The notes below the pieces were generated by a model. The model saw only the letters and a program-made list of their open reading frames with translations. It ran no database searches and was not told where the DNA came from. From Siderastrea radians (Eukaryota; Cnidaria; Anthozoa; Scleractinia; Rhizangiidae), in assembly GCA_964017195.1 (NCBI GenBank), contig OZ024896.1, positions 310,001-374,000 of the forward strand: a stretch of 64,000 bases of DNA, written 5' to 3'. The first letter of the stretch is position 1. Every line of letters starts with the position of its first letter. A program made the position numbers and the translations under genes. Below are positions 1-12,499 of the stretch, piece by piece.

Positions 1-316
1 GGCATTGTATAAAATATATTTACGCTGTATAAAATAATTATTTGTGTCAACCAGTCCATTCTATCGAACATTTCACACAATATTTTCCAAGAGGTTTAAA
101 ATTATTTTCCAGTTGTTCCAAACTATGAACTTGCATATCACCAAAGGAATCTACCATTGAATCAAACGTTGTCCCTTAGAGCTTTTGGCTTTATTTTCCC
201 TTCCATAATTTACAGTGTCTTGTTTTTGTACAGTTGTTTCTAAATAGTCCCACAAAACAATTGGGTAGATAAACTGAAAGAGATAATAGAGATGTCTTCT
301 ATCAATTCTTTGTAAT

Positions 317-1148
317 TGATATTTTCCAGAAAATAGACACTTCGGCGAAACAAAGATGAACATGAGTTTTCTTCCATGTTTAAAGCCCTGGCTAAACATT
401 TTTGTCCTACACGTTGTTTGTCATACAAAACTTTTGGTGGCTCAACAGGTAAACAATCTCTGACCAAACATCGGAGCTTTTCTGTTTTTTTTTGAAGTAT
501 GTGGTATATTTCCATCTCTGATATTAAAACCCAAGAGATGCTAATCTCTTCTTGGTTTTAATATATTTCGGACTTTATGATCGGGTTTATCATTTATGAG
601 TTAACAAGTAAACAGTCACATGAAGGGAAGCTCAAGGCTAAAGGCAGTGGATGAATGCACAAGCCATGTGACCGAATCAAAGGCCACGAAACGAACGAAC
701 GAAAGCAGTGAATGATATTGATATTTTCCAGAAAATAGACACTTCGGCGAAACAAAGATGAACATCAGGAGCAGTCGAAGCCATGCCATTTTTACAGTTG
801 TGAGTTTTCTTCCATGTTTAAAGCCCTGGCTAAACATTTTTGTCCTACACGTTGTTTGTCATACAAAACTTTGGGTGGCTCAACAGGTAAACAATCTCTG
901 ACCAAACATCGGAGCTTTTCTGTTTTTTTTGAAGTATGTGGTATGCCATCTCTGATATTAAAACCCAAGAGATGCTAATCTCTTCTTGGTTTTAATATAT
1001 TTCGGACTTTATGATCGGGTTTATCATTTATGAGTTAACAAGTAAACAGTCACATGAAGGGAAGCTCAAGGCTAAAGGCAGTGGATGAATGCCCAAGCCA
1101 TGTGACCGAATGAAAGGCCACGAAACGAACGAACGAAAGCAGTGAATG
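317..1148 (+). repeat. Internal reduplication within array unit 1
   Basis: The segment from TTGATATTTTCCAGAAAATA through GAAAGCAGTGAATGA occurs at about 317-713 and again at about 717-1148. The first pass lacks a ~36-base stretch after GATGAACAT that the second pass and all other units have. This adds about 400 bases and explains the 2041-base unit. The junction at ~715 joins GTGAATGA to TATTGATATT with no insertion, as expected for replication slippage or unequal exchange. Confidence 0.85.
521..564. repeat. Hairpin found in every array unit (first copy)
   Basis: ATATTAAAACCCAAGAGAT is followed after GCTA by ATCTCTTCTTGGTTTTAATAT. The arms pair over about 19 bases with a small bulge. The same hairpin recurs in each later unit, for example at 4941-4984. 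It lies in non-coding sequence. It could be a fold of an array transcript or simply a remnant of a palindromic element. Confidence 0.7.
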
Positions 1149-1915
1149 AACGAACGAACAAGATAACGCATGAACGAACGAGCAACCCGACAATCGGACG
1201 AGGAAACTGCCAGCCAAACAAACGGAAAATGGACCAATAGCACGAACAAACGTCTGCAAACCCGGGAACTCAACAAATGGCTGAAAAACACCTATCTCTT
1301 TTCAAAACAAACAAAAGCAGTGCCACAATGTAGAAAAGTATTTTTGGGCGGCTTTAAATAAGTTTAGTAGAAATTGATTTGATAATGCCATTGAGAAAAA
1401 AACAAAGGGAAAATGGAAGATTAAATGGAAGATTAAATGTGTATTAACTTTCTTCAACTATTTTAGTGAGCTCACCAAAACTTAAGTTAGATACCGCAAG
1501 TCACCTGAAGAAGTGCAAACAGGCACAGGAAAATTTTCCAACAAACCATGGATGGAATTTGTGATTCCCATGATGGGAATTAGTCATTTCCCATGCTAAA
1601 GGATAACCCATTAATGGGTTTTACCTGCAGTTCCCATTTTACAGCGTTTCCCATTAATGTGAATTTGGCTTTGTAAATGTAAAATGAAGTTATTTCCATT
1701 AATGTTAATCAGCTCCAAGTACAGGTAATGGATATTTCAAAAACCATTATACGATTTTCCGAAAAAACCATTCATGGACAAAATGCACTTTCCAGTAATG
1801 GTATTTAGAGTGACACTATTATCTGAATTTCCATGAATGTAGTTATATTTTGTGGATGTGATTTTTTACCTTATTTTTTACCTTAACTTTATTTTTACCT
1901 TATTTTGTATTCTAG

Positions 1916-1997
1916 AAGCGTGTTTACGTAGAAGACCTAACCGAGGAGATTGTAACTTCCCCGGAAGAAGCGTTGAAACAAATGCACCGAGGGGAAA
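1916..1997 (+). CDS. Kinesin motor-domain exon, CENP-E-like, array copy 1
   Basis: An 82-nt exon follows a TTTTGTATTCTAG acceptor and precedes a GTAAGA donor. Read in phase 0 it gives 27 codons plus one base, containing VYVEDLTEEIVTSP and ending near HRGE. In kinesin motor domains a stretch of the form 'VYVxxLTEExV.....A......G' lies just before the switch I segment (R...T.MN..SSRSH). The wording is closest to CENP-E (kinesin-7), a plus-end motor of kinetochores. The variant codons here are Leu (TTG) and Met (ATG). Start and stop lie in other exons that I cannot find in the window. Kinesin assignment is good; the CENP-E subfamily call is from memory. Confidence 0.65.
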
Positions 1998-3519
1998 GTA
2001 AGATGCAAAATTATATGTTATTGCATAAGGGACCAGAGTGCGGCATTGTATAAAATATATTTACGCTGTATAAAATAATTATTTGTGTCAACCAGTCCAT
2101 TCTATCGAACATTTCACACAATATTTTCCAAGAGGTTTAAAATTATTTTCCAGTTGTTCCAAACTATGAACTTGCATATCACCAAAGGAATCTACCATTG
2201 AATCAAACGTTGTCCCTTAGAGCTTTTGGCTTTATTTTCCCTTCCATAATTTACAGTGTCTTGTTTTTGTACAGTTGTTTCTAAATAGTCCCACAAAACA
2301 ATTGGGTAGATAAACTGAAAGAGATAATAGAGATGCCTTCTATCAATTCTTTGTAATTGATATTTTCCAGAAAATAGACACTTCGGCGAAACAAAGATGA
2401 ACATCAGGAGCAGTCGAAGCCACGCCATTTTTACAGTTGTGAGTTTTCTTCCATGTTTAAAGCCCTGGCTAAACATTTTTGTCCTACACGTTGTTTGTCA
2501 TACAAAACTTTTGGTGGCTCAACAGGTAAACAATCTCTGACCAAACATCGGAGCTTTTCTGTTTTTTTTTGAAGTATGTGGTATATTGCCATCTCTGATA
2601 TTAAAACCCAAGAGATGCTAATCTCTTCTTGGTTTTAATATATTTCGGACTTTATGATCGGGTTTATCATTTATGAGTTAACAAGTAAACAGTCACATGA
2701 AGGGAAGCTCAAGGCTAAAGGCAGTGGATGAATGCCCAAGCCATGTGACCGAATGAAAGGCCACGAAACAAACGAACGAAAGCAGTGAATGAACGAACGA
2801 ACAAGATAACGCATGAACGAACGAGCAACCCGACAATCGGACGAGCAAACTGCCAGCCAAACAAACGGAAAATGGACCAATAGCACGAACAAACGTCTGC
2901 AAACCCGGGAACTCAACAAATGGCTGAATACACCTATCTCTTTTCAAAACAAACAAAAGCAGTGCCACAATGTAGAAAAGTATTTTTGGGCGGCTTTAAA
3001 TAAGTTTAGTAGAAATTGATTTGATAATGCCATTGAGAAAAAAACAAAGGGAAAATGGAAGATTAAATGTGTATTAACTTTCTTCAACTATTTTAGTGAG
3101 CTCACCAAAACTTAAGTTAGATACCGCAAGTCACCTGAAGAAGTGCAAACAGGCACAGGAAAATTTTCCAACAAACCATGGATGGAATTTGTGATTCCCA
3201 TGATGGGAATTAGTCATTTCCCATGCTAAGGGATAACCCATTAATGGGTTTTACCTGCAGTTCCCATTTTACAGCGTTTCCCATTAATGTGAATTTGGCT
3301 TTGTAAATGTAAAATGAAGTTATTTCCATTAATGTTAATCAGCTCCAAGTACAGGTAATGGATATTTCAAAAACCATTATACGATTTTACGAAAAAACCA
3401 TTCATGGACAAAATGCACTTTCCAGTAATGGTATTTAGAGTGACACTATTATCTGAATTTCCATGAATGTAGTTATATTTTGTGGATGTGATTTTTTACC
3501 TTATTTTTTACCTTATTTT

Positions 3520-4044
3520 TTACGAGTCGATTTGGCGTTTTCGGGGCGCCTTGATTACGTAAGCAACACAGTTTATATCGCTCTGGGCTGGGATGTTTCC
3601 GTTGTTAGGCAAATTTGCGAACGGGCTAAGGGTGGATAAAAGATCAGAAAAATCAATATACTCACCCTTAGCGGCCGCCTGCGCAAGTTTCTCGGACAAG
3701 CTTGTGTTATTCGCCGTTGTGGTATTCGCCGCTGGAGTTGCGATCTGTGTCAGTGGAGTTGGATGTTGGGATGATTTACTGGCCTGGTCGGCGAGAACCG
3801 GAGGATGCTGAGGCGATTGAACTTGCTTTTTTAAATCATTGTGTTGCATTTGGAGGTGCTCCATTTGAGAGGAAAGGTTGCGGATGGCATCCAAAAGAAC
3901 GGACGTTGACGGCTCATCGGACGTTTCAGATTCCTGAATCTCCGTTCCATCACTCGGGCCAGTACAGTTCTTCCCTGGTGTACCGAAGTGGTGATTAGAT
4001 TTTGGGGTCTTGCACCCTGGACATTTGCCTTTTCTTGAAGACAT
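3520..4044 (-). CDS. Gag-like ORF1 fragment of a retroelement, zinc-finger N-terminus
   Basis: The 174-codon frame starts at Met 4044 (MSSRKGKCPGC). Residues ~8-26 form CPGCKTPKSNHHFGTPGKNC, a C-x2-C-x6/7-H-x7/8-C arrangement that could bind zinc. Then come an acidic Ser/Thr-rich stretch, a short predicted coiled segment rich in Q/L/M (SSQMEHLQMQ), and a Pro/Gln/Thr-rich linker. The segment GEYIDFSDLL resembles the 'F.dLL' stretch that precedes the conserved part of such gag proteins in DIRS-like or related cnidarian elements. The stop arises at the junction with array DNA, so the true C-terminus is missing. An upstream in-frame Met at 4107 looks non-native. The family name is inference. Confidence 0.55.
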   Translation of the reverse strand: MSSRKGKCPGCKTPKSNHHFGTPGKNCTGPSDGTEIQESETSDEPSTSVLLDAIRNLSSQMEHLQMQHNDLKKQVQSPQHPPVLADQASKSSQHPTPLTQIATPAANTTTANNTSLSEKLAQAAAKGEYIDFSDLLSTLSPFANLPNNGNIPAQSDINCVAYVIKAPRKRQIDS

Positions 4045-4223
4045 AGCGTCGAAGAAAAAACTCAGGATACTCGAAGAAAACGTACAAATAAAACGACAGT
4101 AAAACACGAGGCGTATCGATCGTCGCGATCAAAGTTCACAGTGAAACGTGTCCGTAACTTGAGACGATAATCAAGTGACATCACTTACTTTACATTAACA
4201 CAATTTAACTAGTTAAATATTAC
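3520..4223 (-). mobile_element. Retroelement fragment inserted in array unit 2
   Basis: About 700 bases absent from every other unit interrupt the TTTTTTACC stutter. TTAC lies at 3520-3523 and again at 4220-4223, so a 4-bp target duplication is possible. Composition is more GC-rich than the array. On the minus strand there is a leader, then an ORF that begins like a cnidarian mobile-element gag protein. The element is truncated: no polymerase, integrase or recombinase is present. As it lies in only one unit, it arrived after the array had formed or has not spread by conversion. Confidence 0.75.
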
Positions 4224-4257
4224 TTAACTTTATTTTTTACCTTATTTTGTATTCTAG

Positions 4258-4339
4258 AAGCGTGTTTACGTAGAAGACCTAACCGAGGAGATTGTAACTT
4301 CCCCGGAAGAAGCGTTAAAACAAATGCACCGAGGGGAAA
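4258..4339 (+). CDS. Kinesin motor-domain exon, CENP-E-like, array copy 2
   Basis: Same 82-nt exon with TATTCTAG acceptor and GTAAGA donor. Variant codons are Leu (TTA) and Met (ATG). Its upstream intron carries the gag-like insertion, which ends only about 35 bases before the exon and so may disturb the branch-point region. Confidence 0.62.
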
Positions 4340-5883
4340 GTAAGATGCAAAATTATATGTCATTGCATAAGGGACCAGAGTGCGGCATTGTATAAAATAT
4401 ATTTACGCTGTATAAAATAATTATTTGTGTCAACCAGTCCATTCTATCGAACATTTCACACAATATTTTCCAAGAGGTTTAAAATTATTTTCCAGTTGTT
4501 CCAAACTATGAACTTGCATATCACCAAAGGAATCTACCATTGAATCAAACGTTGTCCCTTAGAGCTTTTGGCTTTATTTTCCCTTCCATAATTTACAGTG
4601 TCTTGTTTTTGTACAGTTGTTTCTAAATAGTCCCACAAAACAATTGGGTAGATAAACTGAAAGAGATAATAGAGATGCCTTCTATCAATTCTTTGTAATT
4701 GATATTTTCCAGAAAATAGACACTTCGGCGAAACAAAGATGAACATCAGGAGCAGTCGAAGCCATGCCATTTTTACAGTTGTGAGTTTTCTTCCATGTTT
4801 AAAGCCCTGGCTAAACATTTTTGTCCTACACGTTGTTTGTCATACAAAACTTTGGGTGGCTCAACAGGTAAACAATCTCTGACCAAACATCGGAGCTTTT
4901 CTGTTTTTTTTTTTAAGTATGTGGTATATTGCCATCTCTGATATTAAAACCCAAGAGATGCTAATCTCTTCTTGGTTTTAATATATTTCGGACTTTATGA
5001 TCGGGTTTATCATTTATGAGTTAACAAGTAAACAGTCACATGAAGGGAAGCTCAAGGCTAAAGGCAGTGGATGAATGCACAAGCCATGTGACCGAATCAA
5101 AGGCCACGAAACGAACGAACGAAAGCAGTGAATGAACGAACGAACAAGATAACGCATGAACGAACGAGCAACCCGACAATCGGACGAGCAAACTGCCAGC
5201 CAAACAAACGGAAAATGGACCAATAGCACAAACAAACGTCTGCAAACCCGGGAACTCAACAAATGGCTGAATACACCTATCTCTTTTCAAAACAAACAAA
5301 AGCAGTGCCACAATGTAGAAAAGTATTTTTGGGCGGCTTTAAATAAGTTTAGTAGAAATTGATTTGATAATGCCATTGAGAAAAAAACAAAGGGAAAATG
5401 GAAGATTAAATGGAAGATTAAATGTGTATTAACTTTCTTCAACTATTTTAGTGAGCTCACCAAAACTTAAGTTAGATACCGCAAGTCACCTGAAGAAGTG
5501 CAAACAGGCACAGGAAAATTTTCCAACAAACCATGGATGGAATTTGTGATTCCCATGATGGGAATTAGTCATTTCCCATGCTAAGGGATAACCCATTAAT
5601 GGGTTTTACCTGCAGTTCCCATTTTACAGCGTTTCCCATTAATGTGAATTTGGCTTTGTAAATGTAAAATGAAGTTATTTCCATTAATGTTAATCAGCTC
5701 CAAGTACAGGTAATGGATATTTCAAAAACCATTATACGATTTTACGAAAAAACCATTCATGGACAAAATGCACTTTCCAGTAATGGTATTTAGAGTGACA
5801 CTATTATCTGAATTTCCATGAATGTAGTTATATTTTGTGGATGTGATTTTTTACCTTATTTTTTACCTTATTTTGTATTCTAG

Positions 5884-5965
5884 AAGCGTGTTTACGTAGA
5901 AGACCTAACCGAGGAGATTGTAACTTCCCCGGAAGAAGCGTTCAAACAAATACACCGAGGGGAAA
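5884..5965 (+). CDS. Kinesin motor-domain exon, CENP-E-like, array copy 3
   Basis: Intact 82-nt exon with both splice sites. Variant codons are Phe (TTC) and Ile (ATA). The upstream intron has two TTTTTTACCTTA stutters and lacks the CTTAACTTTA box seen in units with Leu/Met. Confidence 0.62.
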
Positions 5966-7509
5966 GTAAGATGCAAAATTATATGTTATTGCATAAGGGA
6001 CCAGAGTGCGGCATTGTATAAAATATATTTACGCTGTATAAAATAATTATTTGTGTCAACCAGTCCATTCTATCGAACATTTCACACAATATTTTCCAAG
6101 AGGTTTAAAATTATTTTCCAGTTGTTCCAAACTATGAACTTGCATATCACCAAAGGAATCTACCATTGAATCAAACGTTGTCCCTTAGAGCTTTTGGCTT
6201 TATTTTCCCTTCCATAATTTACAGTGTCTTGTTTTTGTACAGTTGTTTCTAAATAGTCCCACAAAACAATTGGGTAGATAAACTGAAAGAGATAATAGAG
6301 ATGCCTTCTATCAATTCTTTGTAATTGATATTTTCCAGAAAATAGACACTTCGGCGAAACAAAGATGAACATCAGGAGCAGTCGAAGCCATGCCATTTTT
6401 ACAGTTGTGAGTTTTCTTCCATGTTTAAAGCCCTGGCTAAACATTTTTGTCCTACACGTTGTTTGTCATACAAAACTTTTGGTGGCTCAACAGGTAAACA
6501 ATCTCTGACCAAACATCGGAGCTTTTCTGTTTTTTTTTTTAAGTATGTGGTATATTGCCATCACTGATATTAAAACCCAAGAGATGCTAATCTCTTCTTG
6601 GTTTTAATATATTTCGGACTTTATGATCGGGTTTATCATTTATGAGTTAACAAGTAAACAGTCACATGAAGGGAAGCTCAAGGCTAAAGGCAGTGGATGA
6701 ATGCACAAGCCATGTGACCGAATCAAAGGCCACGAAACGAACGAACGAAAGCAGTGAATGAACGAACGAACAAGATAACGCATGAACGAACGAGCAACCC
6801 GACAATCGGACGAGCAAACTGCCAGCCAAACAAACGGAAAATGGACCAATAGCACAAACAAACGTCTGCAAACCCGGGAACTCAACAAATGGCTGAATAC
6901 ACCTATCTCTTTTCAAAACAAACAAAAGCAGTGCCACAATGTAGAAAAGTATTTTTGGGCGGCTTTAAATAAGTTTAGTAGAAATTGATTTGATAATGCC
7001 ATTGAGAAAAAAACAAAGGGAAAATGGAAGATTAAATGGAAGATTAAATGTGTATTAACTTTCTTCAACTATTTTAGTGAGCTCACCAAAACTTAAGTTA
7101 GATACCGCAAGTCACCTGAAGAAGTGCAAACAGGCACAGGAAAATTTTCCAACAAACCATGGATGGAATTTGTGATTCCCATGATGGGAATTAGTCATTT
7201 CCCATGCTAAGGGATAACCCATTAATGGGTTTTACCTGCAGTTCCCATTTTACAGCGTTTCCCATTAATGTGAATTTGGCTTTGTAAATGTAAAATGAAG
7301 TTATTTCCATTAATGTTAATCAGCTCCAAGTACAGGTAATGGATATTTCAAAAACCATTATACGATTTTACGAAAAAACCATTCATGGACAAAATGCACT
7401 TTCCAGTAATGGTATTTAGAGTGACACTATTATCTGAATTTCCATGAATGTAGTTATATTTTGTGGATGTGATTTTTTACCTTATTTTTTACCTTATTTT
7501 GTATTCTAG

Positions 7510-7591
7510 AAGCGTGTTTACGTAGAAGACCTAACCGAGGAGATTGTAACTTCCCCGGAAGAAGCGTTCAAACAAATACACCGAGGGGAAA
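7510..7591 (+). CDS. Kinesin motor-domain exon, CENP-E-like, array copy 4
   Basis: Intact 82-nt exon with both splice sites, Phe/Ile type. The unit has the same length (1626) as the preceding one, which suggests a recent duplication of the neighbour. Confidence 0.62.
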
Positions 7592-9155
7592 GTAAGATGC
7601 AAAATTATATGTTATTGCATAAGGGACCAGAGTGCGGCATTGTATAAAATATATTTACGCTGTATAAAATAATTATTTGTGTCAACCAGTCCATTCTATC
7701 GAACATTTCACACAATATTTTCCAAGAGGTTTAAAATTATTTTCCAGTTGTTCCAAACTATGAACTTGCATATCACCAAAGGAATCTACCATTGAATCAA
7801 ACGTTGTCCCTTAGAGCTTTTGGCTTTATTTTCCCTTCCATAATTTACAGTGTCTTGTTTTTGTACAGTTGTTTCTAAATAGTCCCACAAAACAATTGGG
7901 TAGATAAACTGAAAGAGATAATAGAGATGCCTTCTATCAATTCTTTGTAATTGATATTTTCCAGAAAATAGACACTTCGGCGAAACAAAGATGAACATCA
8001 GGAGCAGTCGAAGCCATGCCATTTTTACAGTTGTGAGTTTTCTTCCATGTTTAAAGCCCTGGCTAAACATTTTTGTCCTACACGTTGTTTGTCATACAAA
8101 ACTTTTGGTGGCTCAACAGGTAAACAATCTCTGACCAAACATCGGAGCTTTTCTGTTTTTTTTTTTTGAAGTATGTGGTATATTGCCATCACTGATATTA
8201 AAACCCAAGAGATGCTAATCTCTTCTTGGTTTTAATATATTTCGGACTTTATGATCGGGTTTATCATTTATGAGTTAACAAGTAAACAGTCACATGAAGG
8301 GAAGCTCAAGGCTAAAGGCAGTGGATGAATGCACAAGCCATGTGACCGAATCAAAGGCCACGAAACGAACGAACGAAAGCAGTGAATGAACGAACGAACA
8401 AGATAACGCATGAACGAACGAGCAACCCGACAATCGGACGAGGAAACTGCCAGCCAAACAAACGGAAAATGGACCAATAGCACGAACAAACGTCTGCAAA
8501 CCCGGGAACTCAACAAATGGCTGAATACACCTATCTCTTTTCAAAACAAACAAAAGCAGTGCCACAATGTAGAAAAGTATTTTTGGGCGGCTTTAAATAA
8601 GTTTAGTAGAAATTGATTTGATAATGCCATTGAGAAAAAAACAAAGGGAAAATGGAAGATTAAATGGAAGATTAAATGTGTATTAACTTTCTTCAACTAT
8701 TTTAGTGAGCTCACCAAAACTTAAGTTAGATACCGCAAGTCACCTGAAGAAGTGCAAACAGGCACAGGAAAATTTTCCAACAAACCATGGATGGAATTTG
8801 TGATTCCCATGATGGGAATTAGTCATTTCCCATGCTAAGGGATAACCCATTAATGGGTTTTACCTGCAGTTCCCATTTTACAGCGTTTCCCATTAATGTG
8901 AATTTGGCTTTGTAAATGTAAAATGAAGTTATTTCTATTAATGTTAATCAGCTCCAAGTACAGGTAATGGATATTTCAAAAACCATTATACGATTTTACG
9001 AAAAAACCATTCATGGACAAAATGCACTTTCCAGTAATGGTATTTAGAGTGACACTATTATCTGAATTTCCATGAATGTAGTTATATTTTGTGGATGTGA
9101 TTTTTTACCTTATTTTTTACCTTAACTTTATTTTTTACCTTATTTTGTATTCTAG

Positions 9156-9237
9156 AAGCGTGTTTACGTAGAAGACCTAACCGAGGAGATTGTAACTTCC
9201 CCGGAAGAAGCGTTAAAACAAATGCACCGAGGGGAAA
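9156..9237 (+). CDS. Kinesin motor-domain exon, CENP-E-like, array copy 5
   Basis: Intact 82-nt exon with both splice sites, Leu (TTA)/Met type. The upstream intron has the extra CTTAACTTTATTTTTTAC box. Confidence 0.62.
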
Positions 9238-10775
9238 GTAAGATGCAAAATTATATGTTATTGCATAAGGGACCAGAGTGCGGCATTGTATAAAATATAT
9301 TTACGCTGTATAAAATAATTATTTGTGTCAACCAGTCCATTCTATCGAACATTTCACACAATATTTTCCAAGAGGTTTAAAATTATTTTCCAGTTGTTCC
9401 AAACTATGAACTTGCATATCACCAAAGGAATCTACCATTGAATCAAACGTTGTCCCTTAGAGCTTTTGGCTTTATTTTCCCTTCCATAATTTACAGTGTC
9501 TTGTTTTTGTACAGTTGTTTCTAAATAGTCCCACAAAACAATTCGGTAGATAAACTGAAAGAGATAATAGAGATACCTTCTATCAATTCTTTGTAATTGA
9601 TATTTTCCAGAAAATAGACACTTCGGCGAAACAAAGATGAACATCAGGAGCAGTCGAAGCCATGCCATTTTTACAGTTGTGAGTTTTCTTCCATGTTTAA
9701 AGCCCTGGCTAAACATTTTTGTCCTACACGTTGTTTGTCATACAAAACTTTGGGTGGCTCAACAGGTAAACAATCTCTGACCAAACATCGGAGCTTTTCT
9801 GTTTTTTTGAAGTATGTGGTATGCCATCTCTGATATTAAAACCCAAGAGATGCTAATCTCTTCTTGGTTTTAATATATTTCGGACTTTATGATCGGGTTT
9901 ATCATTTATGAGTTAACAAGTAAACAGTCACATGAAGGGAAGCTCAAGGCTAAAGGCAGTGGATGAATGCCCAAGCCATGTGACCGAATGAAAGGCCACG
10001 AAACGAACGAACGAAAGCAGTGAATGAACGAACGAACAAGATAACGCATGAACGAACGAGCAACCCGACAATCGGACGAGCAAACTGCCAGCCAAACAAA
10101 CGGAAAATGGACCAATAGCACGAACAAACGTCTGCAAACCTGGGAACTCAACAAATGGCTGAATACACCTATCTCTTTTCAAAACAAACAAAAGCAGTGC
10201 CACAATGTAGAAAAGTATTTTTGGGCGGCTTTAAATAAGTTTAGAAGAAATTGATTTGATAATGCCATTGAGAAAAAAACAAAGGGAAAATGGAAGATTA
10301 AATGGAAGATTAAATGTGTATTAACTTTCTTCAACTATTTTAGTGAGCTCACCAAAACTTAAGTTAGATACCGCAAGTCACCTGAAGAAGTGCAAACAGG
10401 CACAGGAAAATTTTCCAACAAACCATGGATGGAATTTGTGATTCCCATGATGGGAATTAGTCATTTCCCATGCTAAGGGATAACCGATTAATGGGTTTTA
10501 CCTGCAGTTCCCATTTTACAGCGTTTCCCATTAATGTGAATTTGGCTTTGTAAATGTAAAATGAAGTTATTTCCATTAATGTTAATCAGCTCCAAGTACA
10601 GGTAATGGATATTTCAAAAACCATTTTACGATTTTACGAAAAAACCATTCATGGACAAAATGCACTTTCCAGTAATGGTATTTAGAGTGACACTATTATC
10701 TGAATTTCCATGAATGTAGTTATATTTTGTGGATGTGATTTTTTACCTTATTTTTTACCTTATTTTGTATTCTAG

Positions 10776-10857
10776 AAGCGTGTTTACGTAGAAGACCTAA
10801 CCGAGGAGATTGTAACTTCCCCGGAAGAAGCGTTCAAACAAATACACCGAGGGGAAA
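10776..10857 (+). CDS. Kinesin motor-domain exon, CENP-E-like, array copy 6
   Basis: Intact 82-nt exon with both splice sites, Phe/Ile type. Its unit lacks the CTTAACTTTA box and is the shortest full unit (1620). Confidence 0.62.
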
Positions 10858-12417
10858 GTAAGATGCAAAATTATATGTTATTGCATAAGGGACCAGAGTG
10901 CGGCATTGTATAAAATATATTTACGCTGTATAAAATAATTATTTGTGTCAACCAGTCCATTCTATCGAACATTTCACACAATATTTTCCAAGAGGTTTAA
11001 AATTATTTTCCAGTTGTTCCAAACTATGAACTTGCATATCACCAAAGGAATCTACCATTGAATCAAACGTTGTCCCTTAGAGCTTTTGGCTTTATTTTCC
11101 CTTCCATAATTTACAGTGTCTTGTTTTTGTACAGTTGTTTCTAAATAGTCCCACAAAACAATTGGGTAGATAAACTGAAAGAGATAATAGAGATGCCTTC
11201 TATCAATTCTTTGTAATTGATATTTTCCAGAAAATAGACACTTCGGCGAAACAAAGATGAACATCAGGAGCAGTCGAAGCCATGCCATTTTTACAGTTGT
11301 GAGTTTTCTTCCATGTTTAAAGCCCTGGCTAAACATTTTTGTCCTACACGTTGTTTGTCATACAAAACTTTTGGTGGCTCAACAGGTAAACAATCTCTGA
11401 CCAAACATCGGAGCTTTTCTGTCTTTTTTGAAGTATGTGGTATATTGCCATCTCTGATATTAAAACCCAAGAGATGCTAATCTCTTCTTGGTTTTAATAT
11501 ATTTCGGACTTTATGATCGGGTTTATCATTTATGAGTTAACAAGTAAACAGTCACATGAAGGGAAGCTCAAGGCTAAAGGCAGTGGATGAATGCACAAGC
11601 CATGTGACCGAATCAAAGGCCACGAAACGAACGAACGAAAGCAGTGAATGAACGAACGAACAAGATAACGCATGAACGAACGAGCAACCCGACAATCGGA
11701 CGAGCAAACTGCCAGCCAAACAAACGGAAAATGGACCAATAGCACGAACAAACGTCTGCAAACCCGGGAACTCAACAAATGGCTGAATACACCTATCTCT
11801 TTTCAAAACAAACAAAAGCAGTGCCACAATGTAGAAAAGTATTTTTGGGCGGCTTTAAATAAGTTTAGTAGAAATTGATTTGATAATGCCATTGAGAAAA
11901 AAACAAAGGGAAAATGGAAGATTAAATGGAAGATTAAATGTGTATTAACTTTCTTCAACTATTTTAGTGAGCTCACCAAAACTTAAGTTAGATACCGCAA
12001 GTCACCTGAAGAAGTGCAAACAGGCACAGGAAAATTTTCCAACAAACCATGGATGGAATTTGTGATTCCCATGATGGGAATTAGTCATTTCCCATGCTAA
12101 GGGATAACCCATTAATGGGTTTTACCTGCAGTTCCCATTTTACAGCGTTTCCCATTAATGTGAATTTGGCTTTGTAAATGTAAAATGAAGTTATTTCTAT
12201 TAATGTTAATCAGCTCCAAGTACAGGTAATGGATATTTCAAAAACCATTATACGATTTTACGAAAAAACCATTCATGGACAAAATGCACTTTCCAGTAAT
12301 GGTATTTAGAGTGACACTATTATCTGAATTTCCATGAATGTAGTTATATTTTGTGGATGTGATTTTTTACCTTATTTTTTACCTTAACTTTATTTTTTAC
12401 CTTATTTTGTATTCTAG

Positions 12418-12499
12418 AAGCGTGTTTACGTAGAAGACCTAACCGAGGAGATTGTAACTTCCCCGGAAGAAGCGTTAAAACAAATGCACCGAGGGGAAA
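12418..12499 (+). CDS. Kinesin motor-domain exon, CENP-E-like, array copy 7
   Basis: Intact 82-nt exon with both splice sites, Leu (TTA)/Met type, with the CTTAACTTTA box upstream. A single intronic change (TTAGATG instead of TTATATG) follows the donor. Confidence 0.62.
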
